NCBI GenBank assembly: GCA_026990765.1
Contig: JALXCV010000108.1
Coordinates: 50,798 to 114,797, forward strand
Direction of reading: 5' to 3'
DNA length: 64,000 nt
Origin: Hyphomicrobiales bacterium
Lineage (GTDB): Bacteria; Pseudomonadota; Alphaproteobacteria; Rhizobiales; Aestuariivirgaceae
Shown here: positions 38,704-47,041 of the stretch, piece by piece
Layout: the number at the start of each line of letters is the position of its first letter
How positions within the stretch are numbered: the first letter of the stretch is position 1
Position numbers and translations under genes: made by a program
The notes under the pieces: generated by a model
Database searches by the model: none
What the model saw: only the letters and a program-made list of their open reading frames with translations
What the model was told of the DNA's origin: nothing

Positions 38704-39539
38704 GCGTCACCTCCCGCGTAAATTTTTGCAGCATCAAGGCCATCGCTTAGATAAGGAGCAAAACCTGCAAGCAGCACGGATACCGCAACCATGTCTCGCA
38801 TATCGATGTCGCGAAGCGCGCTGGCGGGATTACCTGCATGACGTATTCCTGGATAGTTGGAGCCAAAACCATAAAGCTTCTTCATTGCTTCCCGCACGGT
38901 AACATGAGGCCACGTATTCAATTGATCGCACATGCCCCCCAACGATCCAGCAGTAACACCCGGACAGTGTCCGGCTATTGCTTCAAGCAAGATCATCTGT
39001 TTGTGGATGCAAACCTTGATGCGTTCACCAGACTGGCCGTTCCGCAGGTCGCGCATGGACTCCTCAAACTCCCGCATGGCAGCGCTGAGTGCAGCGTCTT
39101 GGCTGGTCGTCTTGCGCAAATCATTAAAAAGCTTCGAGAAGACCCTAGGTAAAGTCGGATGAAGTGTGAAGGGCCTGCGCAGTTCATAACGCAGGCTATA
39201 TGTTTTGATGAAATCGGCAACGAGTTCAAAGTACCTGTCGATGAGCTGTGGGTGCCCTATATCTTCCAGCGCAACATGAGCGCGTTCAAGAAACTTTATG
39301 ATAGCCGCTTCGCCGTCGATCTTGGCGGCCTTGGTATCCCGAAACGCTACGCGCGCCTGTTCCTGACTGTCGATTATGTCGGCGAGTTCTGTTGCCGGGT
39401 CGAGACGCGTAACGAAAGATCGCTCCAACTCGCGATAGAGTTCACAAAAGAGGTCATCAGGTGCATCACGATGGTCAGCAAGTCTTTTCCAGACTTTGCG
39501 CCACATCTCTGACCATACAGCTGAGAACTCACCCGTCAT
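38700..39539 (-). CDS. Abi_C-like protein embedded in the type I operon
   Basis: About 279 residues starting at the ATG at 39539, 1 bp after hsdS. The C-terminal segment GFGSNYPGIRHAGNPASALR, followed by RDMVAVSVLLAGFAPYL, resembles the abortive-infection C-terminal domain (Abi_C) in which a conserved IRH-GN motif lies in a helical fold. The N-terminal 200 residues are helical and charged and not recognised. It probably contributes an infection-response function linked to restriction; that is inferred from context. TGA overlaps the scar ATG. An in-frame upstream start at 39593 would overlap hsdS and is not preferred. Confidence 0.75.
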   Translation of the reverse strand: MTGEFSAVWSEMWRKVWKRLADHRDAPDDLFCELYRELERSFVTRLDPATELADIIDSQEQARVAFRDTKAAKIDGEAAIIKFLERAHVALEDIGHPQLIDRYFELVADFIKTYSLRYELRRPFTLHPTLPRVFSKLFNDLRKTTSQDAALSAAMREFEESMRDLRNGQSGERIKVCIHKQMILLEAIAGHCPGVTAGSLGGMCDQLNTWPHVTVREAMKKLYGFGSNYPGIRHAGNPASALRDIDMRDMVAVSVLLAGFAPYLSDGLDAAKIYAGGDA

Positions 39540-39540
39540 G

Positions 39541-40596
39541 TTAAAGCTCCTCTTGAAATGCTTGATGTTGGAGCGACCCAAAAAGCGCCTCAATTACATC
39601 TAGACTTTTTTGCAGAGAGGCTGTTGGCCCCGCGATTGCACGGATTCTTGAGGAGAACCTGCGCTGGTCTTCGATAGGAGGTAGCGGAATCTCGACCGGG
39701 TAAATGCGGGAGCCTGATACAAGTGGCTGAGCAGAGCGCCCAGCGTATTGATTGAGGTTCGCGGCTTTGAGTGCCTCAGATAAATAATCCGTCTCAATAT
39801 CAACTAACTTCTTCACTATTAGTGCATTATCAGTCACCCACGCTTTCTTTTCTGTCACATGGACAGCGCCACAATATACGCCGACCCGTCCTATGATTAC
39901 TGTTTGAGGGTCAACAAATGACTCATCATGCCAACCATTGATTCCATTCCCACCATACACAGGCACATCGCCACCGCGCATTTGCTTGGCCGTGAGTCCA
40001 TTACCACTTTTGACCTTGATCAGGCTCCCAAGCGGTTGGAAATTCGTACATGTAGAGAACATCTGGTGGAATATCGAAGCTTTCAACTCGCCGAATTTAT
40101 CAATGGCGCGCTGGCGCAGGCGGCGCAGCGCATCCGCCTGATCGAGGATCGCCGCAATCCGCTTCTGCTTGTCGAGCGGTGGAACCGTCACATTAAGTTG
40201 TTTCAGATCACTGAGGGCCACGTTAGAAACCAAAGCATGCCTACCCATACCGGCTATTCTGCCCATAGCATTTTCGAGTGCGTAGTAGAGCCACGATTTA
40301 TCGATCTGTCGTCGTGGCGTTACGCACACAATCCTTTGATTTAGTAGAGCTTCTGGCCCCTTCCAAATGGCCGTACGAAAGCTCCCCGAAAGGGTTAGTA
40401 ATAAATCACCTTTCCTGATCACGAAACGATCTTCGTAAGCTTCAGGCCAATATTTAAAATCAGTCGAAGCATCACTTCCTACATTCTGAATTCTAATAAT
40501 CGGCATGCCTCGAACTTCATCAGTGAAAGACTTGGCTTTCCAAGCATATCCAGAGAAAAAGTCAGCAACGTCACCTAGAGGAGCGTTTTGGGTCAT
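39541..40596 (-). CDS. hsdS: Type I specificity subunit HsdS
   Basis: Recognises the bipartite DNA target for methylation and cleavage. It has two target-recognition domains with central and terminal conserved helices: LSDLKQLNVTVPPLDKQKRI followed by DQADALRRLRQRAIDKFGEL, and IYPVEIPLPPIEDQRRFSSR followed by the C-terminal SLQHQAFQEEL. The 351 residues are slightly short but complete. It overlaps hsdM by 4 bp. The DNA target cannot be predicted by eye. Confidence 0.92.
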   Translation of the reverse strand: MTQNAPLGDVADFFSGYAWKAKSFTDEVRGMPIIRIQNVGSDASTDFKYWPEAYEDRFVIRKGDLLLTLSGSFRTAIWKGPEALLNQRIVCVTPRRQIDKSWLYYALENAMGRIAGMGRHALVSNVALSDLKQLNVTVPPLDKQKRIAAILDQADALRRLRQRAIDKFGELKASIFHQMFSTCTNFQPLGSLIKVKSGNGLTAKQMRGGDVPVYGGNGINGWHDESFVDPQTVIIGRVGVYCGAVHVTEKKAWVTDNALIVKKLVDIETDYLSEALKAANLNQYAGRSAQPLVSGSRIYPVEIPLPPIEDQRRFSSRIRAIAGPTASLQKSLDVIEALFGSLQHQAFQEEL

Positions 40597-42128
40597 AGCA
40601 TATCCTCCAGCTGGCTGAGGCCATTGCTGATCTCGGTTTCAAGAGCGCGAAGCTCCGCGATAATCTCCTTCGGGTCCTGATGCTCGATTTCTTCGTGCTC
40701 GACTTCCTTGTATCGGTTAAGTGAAAGGTCGTAGTCGACGGCGGCGATGTCCGCCAACGGCACGCAGAAGCTCTGATCAGTGCGCGGATTTTCTTGCTCG
40801 ACACCATCTTTTTCTGCCCACCTGTTTATGAGGTCAGGCAGGTTGTTCTTTTGGTGCTCTGCTTCGCTAAGCCCTTCGGCAGGAACAGCCCCCAGCTTTT
40901 CAGGCGGCAGAAGTGGTGTGCGTTTATCATCGAGGGACATGCCATCGGCCAGCACATCATAGAACCAAACGTGATCTGTACCGCCGACACCCGTTTTGGT
41001 GAAGACAAGGATCGCGGTTGATACGCCCGCATACGGCTTGAAGACCCCAGACGGTAGCTTGATCACCGCGTCAAGCTTGTGATCCTCCACCAGCATGCGG
41101 CGAATTTCCTTATGAGCTTTGGACGATCCGAACAGCACGCCATCGGGCACAACAACGGCAGCCCGTCCGCCTGTTTTCAGCAAGCGCAGGAACAGTGCCA
41201 CGAACAAAAGCTCGGTTTTCTTCGTTTTGACGATCTTTTGAAGGTCCTTGGCCGTGCTGTCATAGTCCAGCGATCCGGCGAACGGCGGATTGGCAAGTAT
41301 CAGGGAATACTTGCCCGCATCAGCGCTGTTTTCTTCTGCAAGGCTGTCACGGTAGGACACATCGGCGTCCTCAACGCCGTGCAGGACCATGTTCATTGCC
41401 CCGATGCGGAGCATGGTCGGATCAAAGTCAAAACCATGGAACATTTCTTTGTGGAAATGCGTGCGTTGCTTTTCATTGCGAAACAGCGCGGGGTGGTTTT
41501 TGCGCAGATATTCTCCGGCAGCGACCAGGAAGCCGCACGTGCCCGAGGCCGGGTCACAGATAACGTCATCAGGTGTCGGAGCGGTCAGTTCGACCATCAA
41601 CTGAATGATATGGCGCGGCGTACGGAACTGGCCGTTCTGTCCAGCACTCGCGATTTTTCCGAGCATATATTCGTAAAGATCGCCCTTTGTATCGCGATCA
41701 TCCATCGGAATCTGGTCGAGCATTTCGACGACCTTGGACAGAAGCGCCGGGCTGGAAAAACCAAGGCGAGCATCTTTCATGTGCTTGCCGTAGCTGGAGC
41801 CTTCTTCGCCAAGCTGGCGAAGAAATGGGAAGACATGCTCATCGACGACTTCCATCATTTCGCGGGCTTCAAAGTTTTTAAAGCGCGACCAGCGCATATC
41901 CTCATACGCACGGCCTTTGTCGTCGTTACCTTCAGGGAAAATTCGGCGCTCCATTTCGAGGCCAAGAGTTTCAGCTTTGCTTTCTTCAAGCGTGTGCAGA
42001 TCATCAAGCCGTTTGATGAAGAGAAGATAGGTGATTTGTTCGATCACGGAGAGGGGGTTGGACACGCCGCCTGACCAAAAAGCATTCCAGATTTGGTCAA
42101 CCTTGTTTCGAATTTCGCCTGTCAGCAT
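40593..42128 (-). CDS. hsdM: Type I DNA adenine methyltransferase HsdM
   Basis: N6-adenine methyltransferase of the type I complex. N-terminal HsdM_N helices (VDQIWNAFWSGGVSNPLSVI), SAM motif I DPASGTCGFLVAAGEYL and catalytic motif IV ILANPPFAGSL (NPPF) are visible. The ATG at 42128, preceded by AGGAAAG, is preferred; an in-frame ATG at 42194 would run through the overlapping ribbon-helix-helix remnant. About 511 residues is normal. First intact gene of a six-gene minus-strand operon. Confidence 0.95.
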   Translation of the reverse strand: MLTGEIRNKVDQIWNAFWSGGVSNPLSVIEQITYLLFIKRLDDLHTLEESKAETLGLEMERRIFPEGNDDKGRAYEDMRWSRFKNFEAREMMEVVDEHVFPFLRQLGEEGSSYGKHMKDARLGFSSPALLSKVVEMLDQIPMDDRDTKGDLYEYMLGKIASAGQNGQFRTPRHIIQLMVELTAPTPDDVICDPASGTCGFLVAAGEYLRKNHPALFRNEKQRTHFHKEMFHGFDFDPTMLRIGAMNMVLHGVEDADVSYRDSLAEENSADAGKYSLILANPPFAGSLDYDSTAKDLQKIVKTKKTELLFVALFLRLLKTGGRAAVVVPDGVLFGSSKAHKEIRRMLVEDHKLDAVIKLPSGVFKPYAGVSTAILVFTKTGVGGTDHVWFYDVLADGMSLDDKRTPLLPPEKLGAVPAEGLSEAEHQKNNLPDLINRWAEKDGVEQENPRTDQSFCVPLADIAAVDYDLSLNRYKEVEHEEIEHQDPKEIIAELRALETEISNGLSQLEDML

Positions 42129-42309
42129 GCTCTTTCCTGCTTTCCTTTTTCGTATCGCCTTGTGAAGAATTGGGATGGCTCTCGACATAGGCACGCATGA
42201 ACTCGCGGATTACTTATGCGGCTGGTTTGTCCTGCACGCGGCAAATCTCCACAAATTTTTCTCGCAAATCGTTTTGAACGCAAATGCGAAAGCCAGAATC
42301 TTTCTTCAT
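42097..42309 (-). pseudogene. Ribbon-helix-helix regulator with nonsense codon, overlapping hsdM
   Basis: Starting at ATG 42309 the frame reads MKKDSGFRICVQNDLREKF and VEICRVQDKPAA, then TAA at 42214-42216, then VIREFMRAYVESHPNS and onward to TGA at 42097. Related small proteins on plasmids and mobile elements read AAQVIREFMR here, so a CAA to TAA change is the likely lesion. The full frame would overlap the hsdM start by about 30 bp, as expected for a coupled regulator of the operon. Missed at usual length thresholds because the intact part is only 31 codons. Confidence 0.7.
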
Positions 42310-42394
42310 GGCGCTATGGTACACAATGGATACAGGGTTGTGTAGGGATTATTTTTCACTTTAACATATGTATGGTTGTCAGATATCTGGGGAT

Positions 42395-42737
42395 GAGGTC
42401 CCAAGGGGCGGCGATACGCCTTTTGGTCTATGGGGTCCAGGGGAGACGAGAAATCTCCCCATAGTCGCAATCCAGCCGCGATAAGGCTGGCGGCATCCAA
42501 TCCGCGCAGGGTTGGCCTCAATGGCATTGTCTGGTTTCAAAAGGGCAGGAACGCCCTTTTGTCGATGGGTGCAGGGAGAGCGAAGTCTCCCTCGCGAGTG
42601 GTTAAGCGGTGATACGCTTACATGGCTGGGAAAGGCCCAATGCCTAGCTCCAGCCATCTGCCGGAGGGGATGCAACGGGGAACGCGCCAGCGGGTTCCCC
42701 TTGCCAAGATAGGTGTTGTCTGACAACACACATCTTG
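42395..42737. other. Array of about eight strong hairpins upstream of the restriction operon
   Basis: Successive inverted repeats: AAGGGGCG-N6-CGCCTTTT (42403-42424), GGGGAGA-N7-TCTCCCC (42440-42460), CCAGCC-N7-GGCTGG (42472-42490), AAAAGGGC-N6-GCCCTTTT (42539-42560), AGGGAGA-N6-TCTCCCT (about 42573-42592), TAAGCG-N6-CGCTTA (42603-42620), TGGCTGG...CCAGCCA (about 42623-42656), GGGGAAC...GTTCCCC (about 42677-42700) and GTGTTG-N5-CAACAC (about 42713-42729). The first two and the fourth and fifth form two imperfect copies of one 56-bp module. No convincing reading frame. A structured RNA or a protein-binding region is likely. Rest of 42310-42902 shows no gene. Confidence 0.7.
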
Positions 42738-42902
42738 CATAATGATCTTATTCTCAGATTGAGCAATAATGAGGATGCTGATTAGGGTCACGATATTGCT
42801 GTGACTTTATTCGGCGCGTCATCCGGGTCGTACACATCTTTGGTCGTCTTTGAATAGTAGGCCCCTATTTCGTTTTGCTGGCTATATGCATTTTGGGCAG
42901 GC

Positions 42903-43682
42903 TCAGTTTTTTGATGCTTTCTCCACGATTTTATCAAAACGACTGTCCATACATGCGCTCAGGTCAGTTGTTATAAAACGACCATCAATGAATAGACTGA
43001 AAATCGTTGCCGGGCTGGGGGCGTTTTGCGCTGCTTCAAGGCTGTCCAGTTTGACGACAGTTCGGGAGAGATTCCGTTTTTCGCAGGTCTCTACAAGCGA
43101 GGTGTTGATATGAAACTCCGTAAACGGACAGCGGTTGGAATAGTATACCGTTACACCCTTTGCATCTGAGCCAAGACCTTTTCTTGCACTTTCGGTAAAA
43201 TACGGTAGCCCTGCATTAGAAGCCCTTTCGGCATCGAGAACCAAGAGGCTAAAACCACTCTCCAGCGTGTCAACTTCGCGGAATCCTTGCCTCAAGAGCC
43301 ACTTACCATCGCTTTGAAAATGCATCTTTTTCTTTCCTGCAACCGCGACAAGGCCCGCACGGTTCTGCTCTTCCACATCCTGCATGGCGAGGTTTAGAAG
43401 CGCCTTGCCATGGCCTTGTTTTTTGAAACGCCCGGACACCCAGAAGCAGCCCATAACCATCCAGTTGGGCGCAACAACAGGCATCCATGCCTGTTCCCCT
43501 GGGCCGTATTCGATAAATACCTTGCCGCGCTCGTCCAAACGGCGAAAGCGATATCCATGCGCATACTGAACTGATAGCCATTTTTTCTTTGCTGCGTATC
43601 CGGTGGCACTTTTCTTGTCGGAAATCCCACAGCAAATGTGCTCATTTGGAAGAGTGTCTGGGGTAAGAGTTATCATAGACAT
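42903..43682 (-). CDS. GNAT acetyltransferase with YoaP-like C-terminal domain
   Basis: The N-terminal 155 residues are a GNAT fold with the acetyl-CoA loop SGRFKKQGHGKALLNLAM (R/QxxGxG/A pattern). The C-terminal 100 residues start at VTVYYSNRCPFTEFHI and resemble the YoaP-like thioredoxin-fold domain, with CPF at the position of a redox Cys. The 259 residues fit YoaP-family proteins. The substrate is unknown. It is separated from the hsdM promoter region by the hairpin array and is transcribed in the same direction. Confidence 0.85.
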   Translation of the reverse strand: MSMITLTPDTLPNEHICCGISDKKSATGYAAKKKWLSVQYAHGYRFRRLDERGKVFIEYGPGEQAWMPVVAPNWMVMGCFWVSGRFKKQGHGKALLNLAMQDVEEQNRAGLVAVAGKKKMHFQSDGKWLLRQGFREVDTLESGFSLLVLDAERASNAGLPYFTESARKGLGSDAKGVTVYYSNRCPFTEFHINTSLVETCEKRNLSRTVVKLDSLEAAQNAPSPATIFSLFIDGRFITTDLSACMDSRFDKIVEKASKN

Positions 43683-43741
43683 TTTATTTCCCTTTTTTTA
43701 CAAGTATGCCTCATTTTTTTGTGTAGAACCAGTTTGATATC

Positions 43742-44163
43742 TATATCGACGATCTGGTTCGCAATGATCCCGATACAAAACACCGCTTTGACATTCTCAC
43801 ATCAATTCCCGGAGTCGGCAAGGTCACGGCGACGACATTATTGACTGATTTGGAAGAACTTGGAGAGGTGAATAGCAAGGAAATTGCGCTCTGGCAGGCC
43901 TTGCGCCCATGAACCGTGACAGTGGAAATATGAAAGGTACGCGCATGATCCGTGGTGGCTGGATACAAATCAGGAACATGCTCTATATGTGTGCTGTCGG
44001 TTTGTAGCGGTGGGATGGACCGCTCGGATATTTTTATCGTAGGCTTGTCAGCGAAGGTAAAAACCCCAAAGTTGCACTTACCGCTGTGGTACGAAAACTT
44101 GTGATCATTGCGAACACACTAATCACGGAAAATCGCGAATGGCATCCGCAAAACCCCACCTGA
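43742..44163 (+). pseudogene. IS110-family transposase 3' remnant
   Basis: C-terminal half of an IS110 transposase in three frames: FDILTSIPGVGKVTATTLLT and [19 protein letters not shown]; after a shift, [20 protein letters not shown] and [14 protein letters not shown]; after another shift, GYFYRRLVSEGKNPKVALTA and KLVIIANTLITENREWHPQN to TGA at 44161. Clearly dead. The following stretch 44164-44481 holds an inverted repeat GCAGACC/GGTCTGC (about 44167-44217), perhaps the element's end, and no convincing gene. Confidence 0.88.
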
Positions 44164-44481
44164 AAAGCAGACCTTGTTTCGCTTGAGCGTTGGGATGGCT
44201 CCGCTTAACCGCGGTCTGCTCATTATTCCATTCAGTCAGAAAAACAAAAAATCTGTTTGACTTCTCAACACAGAAGCTTGCGGTATTTTCTTATGCCGTA
44301 TGATGTGCCTTCGGCTATCTTGCAGTGCTGGTGCTTTAGCACACAGCTCGCCATACTTACTAATGGTTCAATTATTGCAATGGTTGGCTTGCCGATCTGA
44401 TGGACAGGCGTATGATTTGGATCGAACATATCTATGGCATTTAGTGCTGCTCGCAAGCTGGGTCGGATTATGCAACGTGAA

Positions 44482-44730
44482 TTAATAACAGTTAAGTCTT
44501 CTGTCTACTTTACGCTGTTCCATCCGTTTGCAGGCTATCCATTCGGCTATACCATCTGAAACTCGGCCAATTCCGATACCTAAACCAATTCCAGCAACCC
44601 CAGAGATTGCCGTATAGATTGGATTTTGAAAATAGTAATGCCCACCAATAACGGCAATTGCATTAAATAAACACATCATAGATATACTATTATATTTTGA
44701 TTTTTTAATATTATTAAATATTTCCTTCAT
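44482..44730 (-). CDS. Small AT-rich membrane protein, unknown function
   Basis: 82 residues with a Lys/Asn-rich N-terminus and two hydrophobic segments (about SMMCLFNAIAVIGGHYYF and IYTAISGVAGIGLGIGIG), the second Gly-rich as in some small pore-forming proteins. It starts 1 bp after the stop of the 201-residue gene, so the two are translationally coupled. Base composition is clearly more AT-rich than all surrounding genes, pointing to separate transfer. Function unknown. Confidence 0.65.
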   Translation of the reverse strand: MKEIFNNIKKSKYNSISMMCLFNAIAVIGGHYYFQNPIYTAISGVAGIGLGIGIGRVSDGIAEWIACKRMEQRKVDRRLNCY

Positions 44731-44731
44731 T

Positions 44732-45337
44732 TTATTTCCTCATTAAGTCTACAGCTCCTCCAATTAGCACTCCTATACCTAGAAATGTACTTTCCCTTTG
44801 ATAGGTCATCAATGGTGGCAAAGTGTTGTTAGCTAATCCAATGCTTGCCCCGCCGACCATCTGAAGAATTGAGACTGCTGCATTTCGCTTTATTATCTTT
44901 TTTTCTTTGCGTTCCAAACATCTACTTCTCGTCACTTGATCCATCTGATGGTAATGGATTGCTGTAATTGTTTCAATAACATTATCAATCTCAAGGGGCT
45001 GCCTATGACTCATTGTCATATAAGTGATCTTGCCTGCATATTTCTTGCTCGAGTTTGTAGCCTCAGACATCACTCTCATTTCTTGATTTAGAAAACCATT
45101 AAATTCAGGAATTGTCTTTAGATCGTCTAAGGCTACCAAATCATATTTAAATTTATTTTTTGAAAATAATTTTCCATCGTTCAAGGTTCTAATAAGATGA
45201 TCAAAGCATTTTTCTACTTTTTCTTCATTTTCTTTATTTTTGCCAGGGTTAGAAATGAATTTTCCAAAAGAACGATTATACTGCCTAAGGGCTTTAATAA
45301 CTTTCTTCTTTGCGTAGTATGTAACAAGGTATGCCAT
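44732..45337 (-). CDS. Unknown AT-rich protein with C-terminal membrane segment
   Basis: 201 residues: basic N-terminus (YYAKKKVIKALRQYNRSFGK), charged helical middle with AIHYHQMDQVTRSRCLERKE and a hydrophobic C-terminus (AVSILQMVGGASIGLANN and FLGIGVLIGGAVDLM). It is the first gene of a coupled pair with the 82-residue membrane protein. No family recognised. The location in a defence island and the soluble-plus-membrane pairing suggest an effector or toxin-like unit; this is inference only. Confidence 0.65.
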   Translation of the reverse strand: MAYLVTYYAKKKVIKALRQYNRSFGKFISNPGKNKENEEKVEKCFDHLIRTLNDGKLFSKNKFKYDLVALDDLKTIPEFNGFLNQEMRVMSEATNSSKKYAGKITYMTMSHRQPLEIDNVIETITAIHYHQMDQVTRSRCLERKEKKIIKRNAAVSILQMVGGASIGLANNTLPPLMTYQRESTFLGIGVLIGGAVDLMRK

Positions 45338-45464
45338 AGGTTAGTAATTTCCGTTAAATTATTGCATTGCATCCACGTGAATTCAGAGTTGTTTTACGGT
45401 CAAATTTCAAAAAAACAATAAATAATCGTAGATATGTATTTGCTATCGAAGACTATAGCTCCCC

Positions 45465-45716
45465 CTAAAAGAGGGACAGTTGTCTTGCGTTTGGTTCTGC
45501 GCTTTTCCATGTCGGCGATTGCGCTTCGGTTTCAAGCCATGCCTCCACAAACGCCACGGCACCGCCAGCTTTGATAATATGCTTTTCATTCAGGAAATGC
45601 GATTTAAAGCCAGTATCCGTGATCGGTATCGGTGCAATCTTCGGATTGAGGGATTGGATTTCCAGATAGTCGATATTGCAGTCGTACCAATTACTGCTAT
45701 GCATGACTTCAATCAT
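45465..45716 (-). CDS. Small conserved-looking protein, possibly truncated
   Basis: 83 residues containing APIPITDTGFKSHFLNEKHI and AVAFVEAWLETEAQSPTWKS, closing with ARQLSLF. The pattern (PITxTGxxSHF and a terminal RQLSLF) resembles the C-terminus of plasmid-borne hypothetical proteins of alphaproteobacteria that I recall only loosely. An opposite-strand frame of similar length overlaps it and is less protein-like. Function unknown; it may be a remnant of a longer gene. Confidence 0.5.
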   Translation of the reverse strand: MIEVMHSSNWYDCNIDYLEIQSLNPKIAPIPITDTGFKSHFLNEKHIIKAGGAVAFVEAWLETEAQSPTWKSAEPNARQLSLF

Positions 45717-45922
45717 GATGCTATTACAGTTCGTTAAATGTTAAAAACCACTTGTCTGCCTGCATAATAGTAAGACATGGCAGGTCGCCTTTTCTCGGCC
45801 ATGCAGCTCCGATTTCACGGAGGGGCACTGCTTGTTGATGTGGCGCAGCACATATTCGCCATGAACGCTCAAGTACATGGGATTTGGATATCAGTAATCA
45901 GCAAATCAAAAGCAGATAGAAT

Positions 45923-47041
45923 ATGACTGAACAGCAGCTATTTAAGCGCTTCGCTAGAGAAAGGCGGAATGCTGCGGCCTATGATGCGGGTGATAAATCA
46001 GAAGAGGCACAGCTTTTTGCTGTGTCACTATCGAGCTTTCAGGATCATTTAGCCTGGACCCGTTCTGCTATAAACAAGCAAGACATGGGTGCCACCATCA
46101 TTCCCGGCTATATCGATTTGATGACCCTCAATGCTTTTGCCGATTATCACGGAGGCACGCACTATATCGGTATGCATCAGGCGCTGTTTGTTACAATTTT
46201 AGAATTTGCCTATTACTGTTTTGCGCAACGGGGTTTCTTTCCCGGAATTGGTAATGCATCACTGGAAACATCGCCAGAGCCTATTGATGATCAGGCACCG
46301 GGATTATGGCTGCTGGATCAGACCGTAAAAGGCATGCGAACTATTCCTCACCGCGCCAACCGGATTTTACCGAATGATCCTGAACGTTCTGTTGCCGCTG
46401 TCTATCTGGCGCTATTGATGGTGCGGTTTGTCTGGTTGCATGAAATGGCCCATTGCATGAACGGTCATGTCCATTATGTGCAAAGCAAGGATTTGTCCCA
46501 GTCATTGAATGAAATAGCCTCCCAAGAGGTATTGGGGCTGGTTAAACCCGTACCAGCAAGAAATATCCAAAAATGGGATGCGGCTCTGCGTTGTCTTGAA
46601 TATGACGCAGACCAAACAGCCTTTTGGGGAAGTTGCCAGATACAGATTGGTGGGAATGAAAATATCCAAGGCATAGCGGCAATGGATATAACCTCACGCC
46701 TTGAGCTTACCGTGTTTGGCACTTATGCCATGACATGGCTCTTTGAGACCTATCAGAATTACTTTAAGGTGCAATATGACTCCACGCACCCGCAGCCTGT
46801 AGAGCGTCTACAGAGTATCTTCAATTACGCTGCAAGGCATATTACTCCTCAAGAACCAGATTTTATTACCTTGCAAAAAACGGCTTTGCAGCAATTCAAT
46901 ACTATTAGGCAGAAAATTCCGGCTGTGTTTGATATGAGAAAACTAGAAATCAAACCGCTCGCTGATGAAAAGCTTCTCGCAAATATCCGTAAAGCACTGC
47001 TCTCCTATCGCTATGATGTGAACAGCACATTCAGGCGGTAA
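45923..47041 (+). CDS. HExxH metalloprotease-like protein
   Basis: 372 residues. The zinc-binding helix VWLHEMAHCMNGHVHYV (HEMAH, near residues 174-178) is followed about 50 residues later by RCLEYDADQTAFWGS, whose Glu/Asp would supply the third ligand, as in M48 and U49 (Lit) type peptidases. No signal peptide; one hydrophobic stretch near LFVTILEFAYYCFAQRGFF. Lit peptidases act in phage exclusion, which would suit the setting, but the link is inferred from motif and context only. It converges with and overlaps the next gene by 31 bp at the 3' ends. Confidence 0.7.
   Translation: MTEQQLFKRFARERRNAAAYDAGDKSEEAQLFAVSLSSFQDHLAWTRSAINKQDMGATIIPGYIDLMTLNAFADYHGGTHYIGMHQALFVTILEFAYYCFAQRGFFPGIGNASLETSPEPIDDQAPGLWLLDQTVKGMRTIPHRANRILPNDPERSVAAVYLALLMVRFVWLHEMAHCMNGHVHYVQSKDLSQSLNEIASQEVLGLVKPVPARNIQKWDAALRCLEYDADQTAFWGSCQIQIGGNENIQGIAAMDITSRLELTVFGTYAMTWLFETYQNYFKVQYDSTHPQPVERLQSIFNYAARHITPQEPDFITLQKTALQQFNTIRQKIPAVFDMRKLEIKPLADEKLLANIRKALLSYRYDVNSTFRR

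Noticed and set aside
41079..42074. Long plus-strand frame antisense to hsdM (331 codons)
   Set aside because: Mirror of the hsdM codon pattern; hsdM has all catalytic motifs and operon context, the antisense frame has none.
42379..42729. Opposite-strand 116-codon frame in the hairpin region
   Set aside because: The frame follows the stems and is Pro/Arg/Gly-rich without protein-like character; structure explains the region better.
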